Shown piece by piece: positions 43,906 to 55,426 of a stretch of 64,000 nt of DNA. This DNA comes from Streptomyces abikoensis (GTDB lineage Bacteria; Actinomycetota; Actinomycetes; Streptomycetales; Streptomycetaceae). The notes under the pieces were generated by a model. That model had not been told where the DNA came from. It made no database searches and saw only the letters and a program-made list of their open reading frames with translations. Location of the stretch: NCBI RefSeq assembly GCF_014648775.1, contig NZ_BMRT01000003.1, positions 248,001-312,000 on the forward strand. Reading direction: 5' to 3'. Positions within the stretch are counted from its first letter, which is position 1. Each line of letters begins with the position of its first letter. A program made the translations under genes and the position numbers.

Positions 43906-45755
43906 CCACCACCGTCTCCGGCCGCCCGGCCGCGGAGGACGACCGGCCCGAGGAGCCGCCGCCCGGCGACCCCTTCGACCGGGACGTCCTGCCCACCCCC
44001 AAGGGCGCCTCCCGGGCGCTGCTGCGCTCCCTCCTGGCACCCGCCCGGGGGCGGGTGCGGCTCGCGGCCGTCCTGCTGCTGCTCCAGCAGGCCGCCGTGC
44101 AGGCGGGCCCGCTGCTCGTCGCCTACGCCATCGACTCCGGCGTACCCGCCGTCCGCCGGCACGACCACGGGCCGCTCGTGGCCGTCGCCGCCGGCTACCT
44201 CGTCTGCGCGCTGGCCTCCGGCCTGCTGCAGATGGCGTTCGTGCGGCTGGCGGCGCGGGTGGGCCAGGACGCGCTGCTGGAGCTGCGCGGCCGGATCTTC
44301 CGCCATGCCCAGGCGCTCAGCATCGACTTCCACGAGCGCTACACCTCCGGGCGGCTGATCTCCCGCGCCACCACCGACGTGGAGTCGATCCGCGAGCTGC
44401 TCAACGACGGCCTCCAGGAGCTCATCGGCGTCGCCCTGTCGGTGCTCTACGTCTCCGCCATGCTCCTCTGGCTGGACCCGGCGACCGGGGGCGCGGCGCT
44501 GCTGTCGTTCCTGCCGCTGGCGCTGCTCGTGCGGTCCTACCGGCGCCGTTCGCTGATCGCCCACCGCCGGCGGTCCACGGCGATCGCGGCGGTCATCGTG
44601 AAGTTCACCGAGACCATGAACGGCATCCGGCCCGTGCAGGCGTTCCGTCGCGAGCGCGCCAACGACGCCGACTTCGACGGGCTCAACCGCGTCCACCAGC
44701 GGACCAACACCGCCACCGCCCTGGCCATGGCCCATTACGTGGTCTGCTCGCGGCTGGTGGCCAACAGCATGGTGGCCGCGATCGTGGTGTGGGGCTCCTA
44801 CCGGGTCGCCGACGGGAGCCTGGCCCTGGGGGTGCTGGCCGCCTCGGTGCTGTACCTGCGGCGGCTGTACGACCCGATCGACCGGCTGGGGATGTTCCTC
44901 AACACCTACCAGTCGGCGGCCGCTTCCCTGGAGAAGATCGCGGGCCTGCTGGCCCGGCGCCCGTCCGTCCGCGAGCCGGAGGCGCCGGTGGCGCTGCCCG
45001 TCCGTCCGCCCGGGCGCCCCGGCCGCGAGGTGGTCTTCGACGGGGTGCGCTTCGCCTACCGCGCGGGCGCCCCGGTGCTGCCCCGGCTCGACCTGACGCT
45101 GCGCGCCGGGGAGACGGTCGCGGTCGTCGGCTCCACGGGGGCGGGGAAGTCCACCCTGGCCAAGCTGCTGGCCCGGTTCTACGACCCCACCGAGGGCCGG
45201 ATCCTGCTGGACGGCGTCCCGCTCTCCGCCCTGGCCGGCCCGGAGCTGCGGCGCGGGGTGGTGATGGTGACGCAGGAGGCGTTCCTCTTCTCCGGCACGG
45301 TCGCCGAGAACATCGCCATCGGCCGTCCCGGCGCGAGCCGCGCGGAGATCGAGCGCGCGGCCAAGGCCATCGGCGCCCATGACTTCATCACCGCCCTGCC
45401 CGACGGCTACGACACGGACGTCCGCAAGCGCGGCGGCCGGATCTCCGCCGGCCAGCGGCAGCTCGTGGCCTTCGCCCGCGCCCTGCTGGCCGACCCGGCC
45501 GTGCTGATCCTCGACGAGGCGACGTCCTCCCTGGACATCCCGGGCGAGCGGGCGGTGCAGCGCGCCATGCGCACGGTGCTGCGCGGGCGGACGGCCGTGG
45601 TGATCGCCCACCGGCTGTCGACCGTGGAGATCGCGGACCGGGTGCTGGTGATGGCCGGAGGCAGGGTGGTGGAGGATGGTGTTCCGGCCGAACTCGCCAG
45701 GGGTGGCGGGCACTTCGCCGGACTGCACCGTGCCTGGCGGGACAGCCTGGTCTGA
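43902..45755 (+). CDS. ABC exporter half-transporter 2 (catalytic subunit)
   Basis: A 617-residue half-transporter with a 45-residue acidic/proline-rich N-terminal extension, a six-helix domain (about 50-345) and a nucleotide-binding domain. Walker A is GSTGAGKST near 410. The signature is altered to ISAGQRQLVAFARA near 513. Walker B is ILDEATSSLD with the catalytic Glu present. Together with the first subunit (intact signature, Asp in place of Glu) this gives one functional and one degenerate ATP site, as in TM287/288-type heterodimeric exporters. Translational coupling by ATGA keeps the ratio equal. Confidence 0.93.
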   Translation: MTTTVSGRPAAEDDRPEEPPPGDPFDRDVLPTPKGASRALLRSLLAPARGRVRLAAVLLLLQQAAVQAGPLLVAYAIDSGVPAVRRHDHGPLVAVAAGYLVCALASGLLQMAFVRLAARVGQDALLELRGRIFRHAQALSIDFHERYTSGRLISRATTDVESIRELLNDGLQELIGVALSVLYVSAMLLWLDPATGGAALLSFLPLALLVRSYRRRSLIAHRRRSTAIAAVIVKFTETMNGIRPVQAFRRERANDADFDGLNRVHQRTNTATALAMAHYVVCSRLVANSMVAAIVVWGSYRVADGSLALGVLAASVLYLRRLYDPIDRLGMFLNTYQSAAASLEKIAGLLARRPSVREPEAPVALPVRPPGRPGREVVFDGVRFAYRAGAPVLPRLDLTLRAGETVAVVGSTGAGKSTLAKLLARFYDPTEGRILLDGVPLSALAGPELRRGVVMVTQEAFLFSGTVAENIAIGRPGASRAEIERAAKAIGAHDFITALPDGYDTDVRKRGGRISAGQRQLVAFARALLADPAVLILDEATSSLDIPGERAVQRAMRTVLRGRTAVVIAHRLSTVEIADRVLVMAGGRVVEDGVPAELARGGGHFAGLHRAWRDSLV

Positions 45756-46018
45756 ACGCCCGGTATACGGACAACGATCTTTGGCCAACGAACAGTTTCC
45801 GGCCAAGTTGTTGACGCGCCCCTGACATGCCCCGGTGGGCGATGGCACTCTTCACCTCAACTGGCGCGGAGCACCCCCACATCCCCACCCCTCCGCGACG
45901 GCGATCTCCCCCCTCTCTCCATGTGTTCTGCCGCGCTCCGCCCGGACGGCCACCAGTTCGCCGCCCGGCCGTTCCATCGGCCCACCCGCCCCGTGGTGGC
46001 CCCGCAGAAGGAGTCAGA

Positions 46019-48310
46019 GTGAGACCCACCCCCCATCGCCGCGCCGTCGCCACCGGCGCGCTCGTCGCCGTCACGGCGATGCTCGCCGTCGGGGCCCAGA
46101 CGGGCACCGCGAACGCCCGCCCCGACGACTCGGCCGCCACCGGCCAGCCCCGGCAGATCATCGCCAAGGCCGCCCCCGGCGCCCAGCCGGCCAAGCTCAC
46201 GCCCTCCCAGCGCGCGGAACTGATCCGCGAGGCCAACGCCACCAAGGCCCAGACCTCCAAGAAGCTGGGCCTCGGCGACAAGGAGCAGCTGGTCGTCCGC
46301 GACGTCACCCGCGACGTCGACGGCACCGTCCACACCCGCTACGAGCGCACCTACGAGGGCCTGCCCGTCCTCGGCGGCGACCTCGTCGTCGACGCGGCGA
46401 AGACCGGCACGGTCAAGTCCGTCGCCAAGGCGAACAAGGCGAAGCTGGCCGTCGCCACGACCGCCCCCTCGTTCGCGGCCGCCACCGCCGAGAAGGACGC
46501 CGTCACCTCCGCCCAGGCCAAGGGCTCGAAGGCCACCAAGGCCGACCGTGCCCCGCGCAAGGTGATCTGGGCCGCCAACGGCAGCCCCGTGCTGGCCTAC
46601 GAGACGGTCGTCGGCGGCCTCCAGGAGGACGGCACGCCCAACGAGCTGCATGTCATCACCGACGCGAAGAGCGGAAAGAAGCTCTTCGAGTTCCAGGGCG
46701 TCAAGCAGGGCACCGGCAACAGCCAGTACAGCGGCAAGGTCACCATCGGCACCTCCGGCTCGGCCGGCTCGTACCAGATGACCGACGGCTCGCGCGGCGG
46801 CCACAAGACGTACAACCTCAACCACGGCTCGTCCGGCACCGGCACGCTGTTCACCAACTCCAGCGACGTCTGGGGCAACGGCAGCAACAGCGACGCGGCC
46901 ACGGCGGGCGTCGACGCCGCCTACGGCGCGCAGCTCACCTGGGACTACTACAAGAACGTCCACGGGCGCACCGGCATCAAGGGCGACGGCGTGGGCGCGT
47001 ACAGCCGCGTCCACTACGGCAACAACTACGTCAACGCCTTCTGGTCCGACTCCTGCTTCTGCATGACCTACGGCGACGGCTCCGGCAACGCCAAGCCGCT
47101 GACCGCGATCGACGTGGCCGCGCACGAGATGACGCACGGCGTCACCTCCGCCACCGCCAACCTCACCTACAGCGGGGAGTCCGGCGGCCTCAACGAGGCC
47201 ACCTCGGACATCATGGCCACCGCCGTGGAGTTCTGGGCGAACAACCCCAGCGACCCGGGTGACTACCTCATCGGCGAGAAGATCGACATCAACGGCAACG
47301 GCACCCCGCTGCGCTACCAGGACAAGCCCAGCCGGGACGGCCGGTCCAAGGACAGCTGGTACTCCGGCATCGGCAGCATCGACGTCCACTACTCGTCGGG
47401 CCCGGCCAACCACTGGTTCTACCTGGCGTCCGAGGGCAGCGGCCCCAAGGACATAGGCGGCGTCCACTACGACAGCCCCACCTCCGACGGGCTGCCGGTC
47501 ACCGGCATCGGCCGGGACAACGCGGCGAAGATCTGGTTCAAGGCGCTGACGCAGCGCATGCAGTCCAACACCAACTACGCGGGCGCGCGCGACGCCACGC
47601 TGTGGGCCGCCGGTGAGCTCTTCGGCGTCGGCAGCGAGACGTACAACAACGCCGCGAACGCCTGGGCGGCCATCAACGTCGGCAGCCGGCTGTCGACCGG
47701 CGTCTCGGTCACCAGCCCCGGCGACCAGACCTCGATCGTCAACACCGCCGTCTCCCTCCAGATCAAGGCGTCCAGCTCCACCAGCGGCGCCCTGACCTAC
47801 TCGGCCACCGGCCTGCCCGCCGGCCTCACGATCAACTCCTCGACCGGCCTGATCTCCGGCACCCCGACCACCACCGGCTCCAGCAATGTGACGGTGACGG
47901 TCAAGGACGCGGGCGGCAAGACCGGCACCGCCTCCTTCAAGTGGACCGTGAACACCTCGGGCGGCGGCAGCGTCTTCGAGAACACCACCCCCGTGGCCAT
48001 CCCGGACGCGGGCCCGGCCGTGACCTCCCCGATCGTCGTCACCCGCAGCGGCAACGGCTCCTCGGCTCTGAAGGTCGACGTCAACATCAGCCACACCTAC
48101 CGCGGTGACCTCCAGATCGACCTGGTCGCCCCCGACGGCAAGACGTGGCGCCTGAAGGACGCGGACTCGTGGGACTCGGCGGCGGACGTCAAGGAGACCT
48201 ACACGGTCGACGCGTCGGCGGTCTCGGCGACCGGCACGTGGAAACTCCAGGTCCAGGACCTGTACGCGAATGACGAGGGCACGGTCAACAGCTGGAAGCT
48301 CAGCTTCTAG
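46019..48310 (+). CDS. Secreted M4 (thermolysin-family) metalloprotease with C-terminal Ig-like and P domains
   Basis: A 763-residue preproprotein from GTG 46019 (AAGGAG upstream). A basic start and hydrophobic stretch (about 10-28) end in a likely signal-peptidase site near TANA. The FTP/PepSY propeptide (about 50-220) precedes the catalytic domain: the zinc site HEMTH at 369-373 and the third ligand Glu393 in GGLNEATSD, then the active-site histidine in DVHYSSGPANHWFY. An Ig/He_PIG-like domain (SVTSPGDQTSIVNTAVSLQI, then TGLISGTPTTTG) and a C-terminal proprotein-convertase P domain (VNISHTYRGDLQIDLVAPDG) follow. It digests extracellular protein and resembles griselysin-type streptomycete proteases. 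A TTGACG at 45811-45816 may be part of its promoter. Confidence 0.94.
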   Translation: MRPTPHRRAVATGALVAVTAMLAVGAQTGTANARPDDSAATGQPRQIIAKAAPGAQPAKLTPSQRAELIREANATKAQTSKKLGLGDKEQLVVRDVTRDVDGTVHTRYERTYEGLPVLGGDLVVDAAKTGTVKSVAKANKAKLAVATTAPSFAAATAEKDAVTSAQAKGSKATKADRAPRKVIWAANGSPVLAYETVVGGLQEDGTPNELHVITDAKSGKKLFEFQGVKQGTGNSQYSGKVTIGTSGSAGSYQMTDGSRGGHKTYNLNHGSSGTGTLFTNSSDVWGNGSNSDAATAGVDAAYGAQLTWDYYKNVHGRTGIKGDGVGAYSRVHYGNNYVNAFWSDSCFCMTYGDGSGNAKPLTAIDVAAHEMTHGVTSATANLTYSGESGGLNEATSDIMATAVEFWANNPSDPGDYLIGEKIDINGNGTPLRYQDKPSRDGRSKDSWYSGIGSIDVHYSSGPANHWFYLASEGSGPKDIGGVHYDSPTSDGLPVTGIGRDNAAKIWFKALTQRMQSNTNYAGARDATLWAAGELFGVGSETYNNAANAWAAINVGSRLSTGVSVTSPGDQTSIVNTAVSLQIKASSSTSGALTYSATGLPAGLTINSSTGLISGTPTTTGSSNVTVTVKDAGGKTGTASFKWTVNTSGGGSVFENTTPVAIPDAGPAVTSPIVVTRSGNGSSALKVDVNISHTYRGDLQIDLVAPDGKTWRLKDADSWDSAADVKETYTVDASAVSATGTWKLQVQDLYANDEGTVNSWKLSF

Positions 48311-48334
48311 CCTCCGGATCCTTCCCAGGAACCA

Positions 48335-48374
48335 GGCGCCGTCCGGGGTGAGCGCGACTCCCCCGGACGGCGCC
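48335..48374 (+). terminator. Terminator of metalloprotease gene
   Basis: A 14-bp perfect stem, GGCGCCGTCCGGGG with CCCCGGACGGCGCC, and a 12-base loop, 25 bp after the protease stop. Confidence 0.85.
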
Positions 48375-48400
48375 TTACTCATGTGCGGGCGCGGTGGATT

Positions 48401-48545
48401 GGCCCCGGTCCCGCCCTTTCACCGTTTCCGGGCGGGGCTGCGCCCCCTCGCACCCCCGGACGGGCTGATTTCAGCCCGTCCGGCGATTGAGGACCGGGGT
48501 CTGGGGCGGAGCCCCAGGAAACGGTGAAAGGGCGGGGTTGGGGCC
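48401..48545. repeat. Dispersed intergenic repeat, second copy
   Basis: A 145-bp element of the same family as 27087-27225. The left end GGCCCCGGTCCCGCCCTTTC (continuing ACCGTTTCC) pairs with GGAAACGGTGAAAGGGCGGG (continuing GTTGGGGCC) at the right end, with a few mismatches. The centre has GGACGGGCTGATTTCAGCCC and GGGGCGGAGCCCC. It lies between the convergent protease and glgP genes. Confidence 0.85.
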
Positions 48546-48554
48546 CCTCCCGCG

Positions 48555-51182
48555 TCAGCGCATCAGCACCCCCGCACCCTCCCCCGCACCCTCCGCCGGC
48601 ACCGCCACCAGCCCCAGCTCGGCCCCGTCCGCCAACAACCGATGCGCCGGCAGGATGCGGACCGTGTACCCAAAGGGACCCGTACGGTCCAAGGTCAGCG
48701 GCCCCTCATAGAGCCGCCGCCCGTCCAACCCCACCGCCCCCGTCGCCTTCAGCGGAAACGCCGACGCCGCCGACAACCGGTCCGCCGAGTCCACCCGCCC
48801 CGCGACGGCCTGCACCTCGACGTCCGACGGGTCGAGCTCGCCCAGCGTCACGCTCACGCGCAGCGAGACCGTGGAGCCCAGCTCCGCCGTGCCGTTCAGG
48901 GGCCCGTCCGAGACGGCCTCCACGTGGTCCACGGCGACCGCCGACCACGCCGCCCGCACCCGCGCCTTCCACGCGGCGAGCTCCCGCGCCGCGATCGGGT
49001 CCAGCGCCCGGTGGGCCTCGGCCGCGGGCGCGTAGAGCCGCTCGACGTACTCGCGGACCATCCGCCCCGCGAGCACCTTCGGCCCGAGCGTCGCCAGCGT
49101 CCGCCGGACCATCTCGATCCAGCGGCCGGGCAGCCCGCCCGCGGCCCGGTCATAGAAGCGGGGCGCGACCCGCTGGGCCAGCAGGTCGTAGAGCGCGGCG
49201 GCCTCCAGGTCGTCGCGGCGGTCCTCGTCCATGGCCGTGCCGTCGGCGGTGGGGATGGCCCAGCCGAAGTCCGGCTCGTACCACTCGTCCCACCAGCCGT
49301 CCAGGACGGAGAGATTGAGACAGCCGTTGAGCGCCGCTTTCATCCCGGACGTACCACAGGCCTCCAGCGGCCGCAGGGGGTTGTTCAGCCACACGTCGCA
49401 GCCGGGATAGAGCTTCTGGGCCATCGCCATGCCGTAGTCCGGCAGGAAGACGATGCGATGGCGTACGCGCGGGTCGTCCGCGAAGCGGACGAGCTCCTGC
49501 ACCAGCCGCTTGCCGCTGTCGTCGGCCGGGTGCGCCTTGCCCGCGACCACGATCTGCACCGGCCGCTCCGGGTGGAGCAGCAGCTCGGTGAGCCGTTCGC
49601 GGTCGCGCAGCATCAGGGTCAGCCGTTTGTACGAGGGAACCCGCCGCGCGAATCCGATGGTGAGAACGTCCGGGTCCAGCACCCCGTCGATCCAGCCGAG
49701 CTCGGCCGTCCCGGCGCCGCGCTCCCGCCAGGAGGCCCGCAGCCGCTCCCGCACCTCCTCCACCAACTGTTCGCGCAGGGTGCGGCGGAGCTCCCAGATG
49801 GCGGCGTCGGAGATGTCGGCGACGGTGTCCCAGCGCTGGGAGCCGCCGACGGTCAGGGCGTCCTCGGCGCGCCCGGCGCCGATCTGCCGGGCGCCGAGCC
49901 GGAAGACCTCGGGGGCCACCCACGTGGGGGCGTGCACCCCGTTGGTGACCGACGTGATGGGCACCTCCTCCGGGTCGAAGCCGGGCCACAGCCCGGCGAA
50001 CATCTCCCGGCTGACCTTGCCGTGGAGCGTGGAGACGCCATTGGCCCGCTGGGCCAGCCGCAGGCCCATCACGGCCATGTTGAACAGGCCGGGCTCGCCA
50101 CCTGGGTAGTCCTCCCGGCCGAGGGCCAGGACCCGCTCGACGTCGATGCCGGGCAGCTCCCCGTCGTCGCCGAAGTGCCGGGCGACGAGCGCGGCCTCGA
50201 AGCGGTCGATGCCGGCGGGCACGGGGGTGTGGGTGGTGAACACCGCTCCGGCGCGGACGCACTCCAGCGCCGCGTCGAATTCGGCGCCCTGCTCGGCCAG
50301 TTCACGGATGCGTTCCAGCCCCAGGAAGCCCGCGTGCCCCTCGTTGGTGTGGAAGACCTCCGGCTCGGGGTGTCCGGTGATCCGGCAGTAGGCCCGTACG
50401 GCCCGCACCCCGCCGATGCCCAGCAGCATCTCCTGGAGCAGCCGGTGCTCGCTGCCGCCGCCGTAGAGCCGGTCGGTCACGTCCCGTTCCCCGGCGCCGT
50501 TGTCCTCCACGTCCGAGTCGAGCAGCAGCAGCGGCACCCGGCCGACCTGCGCCTGCCAGACGTACGCGCGCAGACATCGGCCGCCGGGCAGGGCGAGCGC
50601 GACGCGGGCGGGCGTGCCGTCGGGCTCGCGGAGCAGGGACAGCGGGAGCTCGTTGGGGTCGAGCAGGGGATAGTGCTCCTGCTGCCAGCCCTCGCGGGAG
50701 AGGGACTGCCGGAAATAGCCGTGACGGTAGAGGAGTCCGACGCCGATGAGCGGAACGCCCAGGTCACTCGCGGACTTCAGGTGGTCGCCGGCGAGGATGC
50801 CCAGGCCCCCGCTGTACTGCGGGAGGGCGGCGGTGATGCCGAACTCGGGGGAGAAATAGGCGACGGCGGCCGGCAGGCCGGGGGGCTGCTCCTGGTACCA
50901 GCGCCGGCCGGTCGCGTAGTCGTGGAGATCGTCGGCGGCCGCCGCCAGCCGCCGCCGGAACCGGCGGTCCTCGGCCAGGGCGGCCAGCCGGTCGGCGGAG
51001 ACGGAACCCAGCAGCCGCAGCGGGTCGCCCCCGGCGGCCCGCCAGCCCTCGGGGTCGACGGACTGGAACAGTTCGCGGGTCTCGGGGTGCCAGGACCAGC
51101 GCAGATTGCGCGCCAGTTCGCTGAGCGGTCGTAGGGGTTCCGGAAGGACGGGACGCACGCTGAATCGACGAATGGCCTTCAC
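48555..51182 (-). CDS. glgP: Alpha-glucan (glycogen/maltodextrin) phosphorylase GlgP
   Basis: An 875-residue GT35 phosphorylase that releases glucose-1-phosphate from alpha-1,4-glucan ends, using pyridoxal phosphate. The N-terminus VKAIRRFSVRPVLPEPLRPL and the DUF3417 region identify the actinobacterial alpha-glucan phosphorylase group. The cofactor lysine is Lys615 in EACGTSGMKAALNG. GTG 51182 has no strong Shine-Dalgarno, but TACCGT ends 7 nt upstream, which hints at a leaderless mRNA. It is divergent from glgE across a 466-bp region; both sets act on the same glucan pool, one breaking it down and the other building it. Confidence 0.95.
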   Translation of the reverse strand: MKAIRRFSVRPVLPEPLRPLSELARNLRWSWHPETRELFQSVDPEGWRAAGGDPLRLLGSVSADRLAALAEDRRFRRRLAAAADDLHDYATGRRWYQEQPPGLPAAVAYFSPEFGITAALPQYSGGLGILAGDHLKSASDLGVPLIGVGLLYRHGYFRQSLSREGWQQEHYPLLDPNELPLSLLREPDGTPARVALALPGGRCLRAYVWQAQVGRVPLLLLDSDVEDNGAGERDVTDRLYGGGSEHRLLQEMLLGIGGVRAVRAYCRITGHPEPEVFHTNEGHAGFLGLERIRELAEQGAEFDAALECVRAGAVFTTHTPVPAGIDRFEAALVARHFGDDGELPGIDVERVLALGREDYPGGEPGLFNMAVMGLRLAQRANGVSTLHGKVSREMFAGLWPGFDPEEVPITSVTNGVHAPTWVAPEVFRLGARQIGAGRAEDALTVGGSQRWDTVADISDAAIWELRRTLREQLVEEVRERLRASWRERGAGTAELGWIDGVLDPDVLTIGFARRVPSYKRLTLMLRDRERLTELLLHPERPVQIVVAGKAHPADDSGKRLVQELVRFADDPRVRHRIVFLPDYGMAMAQKLYPGCDVWLNNPLRPLEACGTSGMKAALNGCLNLSVLDGWWDEWYEPDFGWAIPTADGTAMDEDRRDDLEAAALYDLLAQRVAPRFYDRAAGGLPGRWIEMVRRTLATLGPKVLAGRMVREYVERLYAPAAEAHRALDPIAARELAAWKARVRAAWSAVAVDHVEAVSDGPLNGTAELGSTVSLRVSVTLGELDPSDVEVQAVAGRVDSADRLSAASAFPLKATGAVGLDGRRLYEGPLTLDRTGPFGYTVRILPAHRLLADGAELGLVAVPAEGAGEGAGVLMR

Positions 51183-51648
51183 GGATCCGACGGTAGCGGC
51201 AGGCGTCGGCACGGGAGGGGGCAATGGACCGGTTCCACCGCACCGGGGCGGTCCCGCGCGCAGGCCGGCTCACGTCTTCGCACTAGACGATTAGTACTAG
51301 GTGGATTTACGCCGCGCGTACAACAGCACTCTGCAAGGCCAAAAGCCGCTACGGCCTTCGAAGGCCGCAGCGAGGCGCCGGTTCCCCCGTCCGGCCCTCA
51401 ACGGCGCCGTTTCGCCACATTGCACGCGATCGGACCATCGAGCAGACTCCCTACGGGTGACGGGGGGACGGCCGACCTCCGCGCGCGGGGTCAGGGGAAC
51501 TACGCACGAGTAGTTCATACAGTCCGGGCATGCCCGGGCGGACCCGGTGGGAAAGCTCACCCGGTGTACCGGGACGACCGTCCGTCGCCCTGCTGACAGC
51601 CGACATCCCTTCTTCCGCCCGCCCGAGTGAACGCGGACAGGAGCAGTC
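51183..51648. promoter_or_regulatory. Divergent glgP/glgE control region with palindromes
   Basis: This 466-bp region is less GC-rich in parts. It contains a 16-bp perfect palindrome CGGCCTTCGAAGGCCG at 51352-51367, a 14-bp palindrome CCGGGCATGCCCGG at 51524-51537, and ACTAG...TACTAGG near 51282-51301. These are candidate regulator sites for the divergent glucan operons. TTCATACAGT at 51514-51523 could serve as a -10 region for the glgE side. No coding frame is supported before 51649. Confidence 0.5.
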
Positions 51649-51738
51649 ATGCCCGCACCCTCCCGACCGTCGACGGAACAGATAGAACTGACGGAACCCT
51701 TTCCCCGGACCCCCAAGGCTCGCCAGGTGATCCCATGA
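51649..51738 (+). CDS. 29-residue leader ORF, apparently the detached N-terminus of GlgE
   Basis: ATG 51649 has a good Shine-Dalgarno (ACAGGAGCAGTC) and encodes MPAPSRPSTEQIELTEPFPR plus nine residues ending RQVIP. It stops at TGA 51736-51738, which overlaps the glgE ATG. Its opening MPA, followed by a polar Pro/Ser/Thr-rich run, resembles the short N-terminal leader of streptomycete GlgE. Deleting 8 bases (TGATCCCA, adjacent to a second TGATC) would fuse it in frame as [11 protein letters not shown]. It is therefore probably a frameshifted GlgE leader now acting as a coupled upstream ORF (inference). Confidence 0.6.
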   Translation: MPAPSRPSTEQIELTEPFPRTPKARQVIP

Positions 51739-53719
51739 TCGGTCGTATCCCCGTCCTGGACCTAGGCCCGCTCGTCGACTGCGGCCGAAGGCCCGTCAAG
51801 GCCGTGGTGGGCGAGGAGTTCGAGGTCACCGCCACGGTCTTCCGGGAGGGGCACGACGCGGTCGGGGCGAACGTGGTGCTGCGCGGGCCCGCGGGCCGCT
51901 GCGGCCCCTGGACGCCGATGCGCGAGCTGGCCCCCGGCACCGACCGCTGGGGGGCGACGGTCACCCCGGACGCCACGGGCCGCTGGACGTACGCGGTCGA
52001 GGCCTGGGGCGATCCGGTCACCACCTGGCGGGAGCACGCCTCGATCAAGATCCCGGCGGGCATGGACACCGAACTGGTCCTGGAGGAGGGCGCCCGGCTC
52101 CACGAACGGGCGGCCGGCGGGGTCCCCAAGAGCGACGGCAGGGAAGCGGTACTGGCCGCCGTGGACGCCCTGCGCGACGCCACCCGCCCGGCCTCGGCCC
52201 GGCTCGCGGCCGCCCTGACCCCCGAGGTCACGGCCACCCTCACCCGCCACCCCCTCCGCGAGCTGGTCACCAGCTCCCGCCCGGTGCCGGTGCTGGTGGA
52301 GCGCGAGCGGGCCCTCTTCGGCTCCTGGTACGAGATGTTCCCCCGCTCGGAAGGCGCCCGGCTGACTCCCGGCCAACCACCCCGCAGCGGCACCCTCCGC
52401 ACGGCGGCCCGCCGCCTCCCCGCCATCGCGGCGATGGGCTTCGACGTCGTCTACCTCCCCCCGATCCACCCCATCGGCACCTCCCACCGCAAGGGCCCCA
52501 ACAACGCGCTGAGCGCGGGCCCTTACGACGTGGGCAGCCCCTGGGCCATCGGCTCCCCGGACGGCGGCCACGACGCGGTCCACCCCGATCTGGGCACGCT
52601 GGAGGACTTCGACCACTTCGTGAGCCGGGCGCACGACCTGCGCCTGGAGGTGGCCCTCGACTTCGCCCTCCAGTGCTCCCCGGACCACCCCTGGGTCGGA
52701 AAGCACCCCGAGTGGTTCCACCACCGCGCGGACGGCTCCATCGCGTACGCCGAGAACCCGCCGAAGAAGTACCAGGACATCTACCCCCTGGCCTTCGACG
52801 CGGACTTCGACGGCCTCGTGGCCGAAACGCTGAGGATCCTGCGATTGTGGATGGCACACGGGGTACGCATCTTCCGTGTGGACAATCCCCACACGAAACC
52901 GGTCTCCTTCTGGGAGAAGGTGATCGCCGAGATCGGCCGCACCGACCCGGACGTGATCTTCCTGGCCGAGGCGTTCACCCGGCCAGCGATGATGGGCACG
53001 CTGGGGGCGATCGGTTTCCAGCAGTCGTACACGTACTTCACCTGGCGCAACACCAAACAGGAGCTGACGGAATACCTGACAGAGCTATCGGGCCCGTCCT
53101 CGGCCCATATGCGCCCCAACCTCTTCGTCAACACGCCGGACATCCTCCACGCGTACCTCCAGGAAGGAGGCCGCCCGGCCTTCGAGGCACGCGCGATCCT
53201 CGCGGCGACACTTTCCCCCTCCTGGGGTATGTACGCCGGCTACGAACTCTGCGAGAACGCCCCGGCCCACGCGGGCAGCGAGGAGTACCTGAACTCGGAG
53301 AAGTACGAACTCCGCCCGAGGGACTGGGAGTCGGCGGAACGCGAAGGACGCAGCATCGCCCCGCTGATCACCACCCTCAACCGGATCAGAAGGCGCCACC
53401 CCGCCCTCCGGCACCTTCGCAATCTCAGGTTCCACCGCGTGGACAACGACGCGGTCATCGCGTACTCCAAGCGCACGGGCCCCTCCTGCGTCCTCACGGT
53501 CGTCAACCTCGACCCCCACCACACCCAGGAGGCCACGGTCTCGTTGGACATGCCGGAGCTCGGCCTCGGCTGGCACGAGACCGTCCCGGTGCGCGATGAG
53601 CTCACCGGGGAGACCTATCACTGGGGCAGGGACAACTATGTGCGCCTGGAGCCGGGACGCCCGCCCGCGCACGTGTTCTCGCTGCGACCGTCCTCTCAGA
53701 TCGGAGGGTCACCCACACC

Positions 53720-53723
<4 letters not shown>
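51735..53723 (+). CDS. glgE: Maltosyltransferase GlgE
   Basis: A 662-residue GH13_3 alpha-1,4-glucan:maltose-1-phosphate maltosyltransferase that extends glucan chains using maltose-1-phosphate. The conserved protein begins [21 protein letters not shown] three residues after ATG 51735. The catalytic nucleophile is Asp383 in [11 protein letters not shown], and the acid/base is Glu412 in [19 protein letters not shown] and the C-terminal [20 protein letters not shown] are family signatures. The ATG overlaps the stop of a 29-codon ORF (ATGA), so translation may depend on re-initiation. The stop overlaps treS (ATGA). This is the first enzyme gene of the glgE-treS-mak-glgB operon. Confidence 0.95.
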
Positions 53724-55426
<1,703 letters not shown>

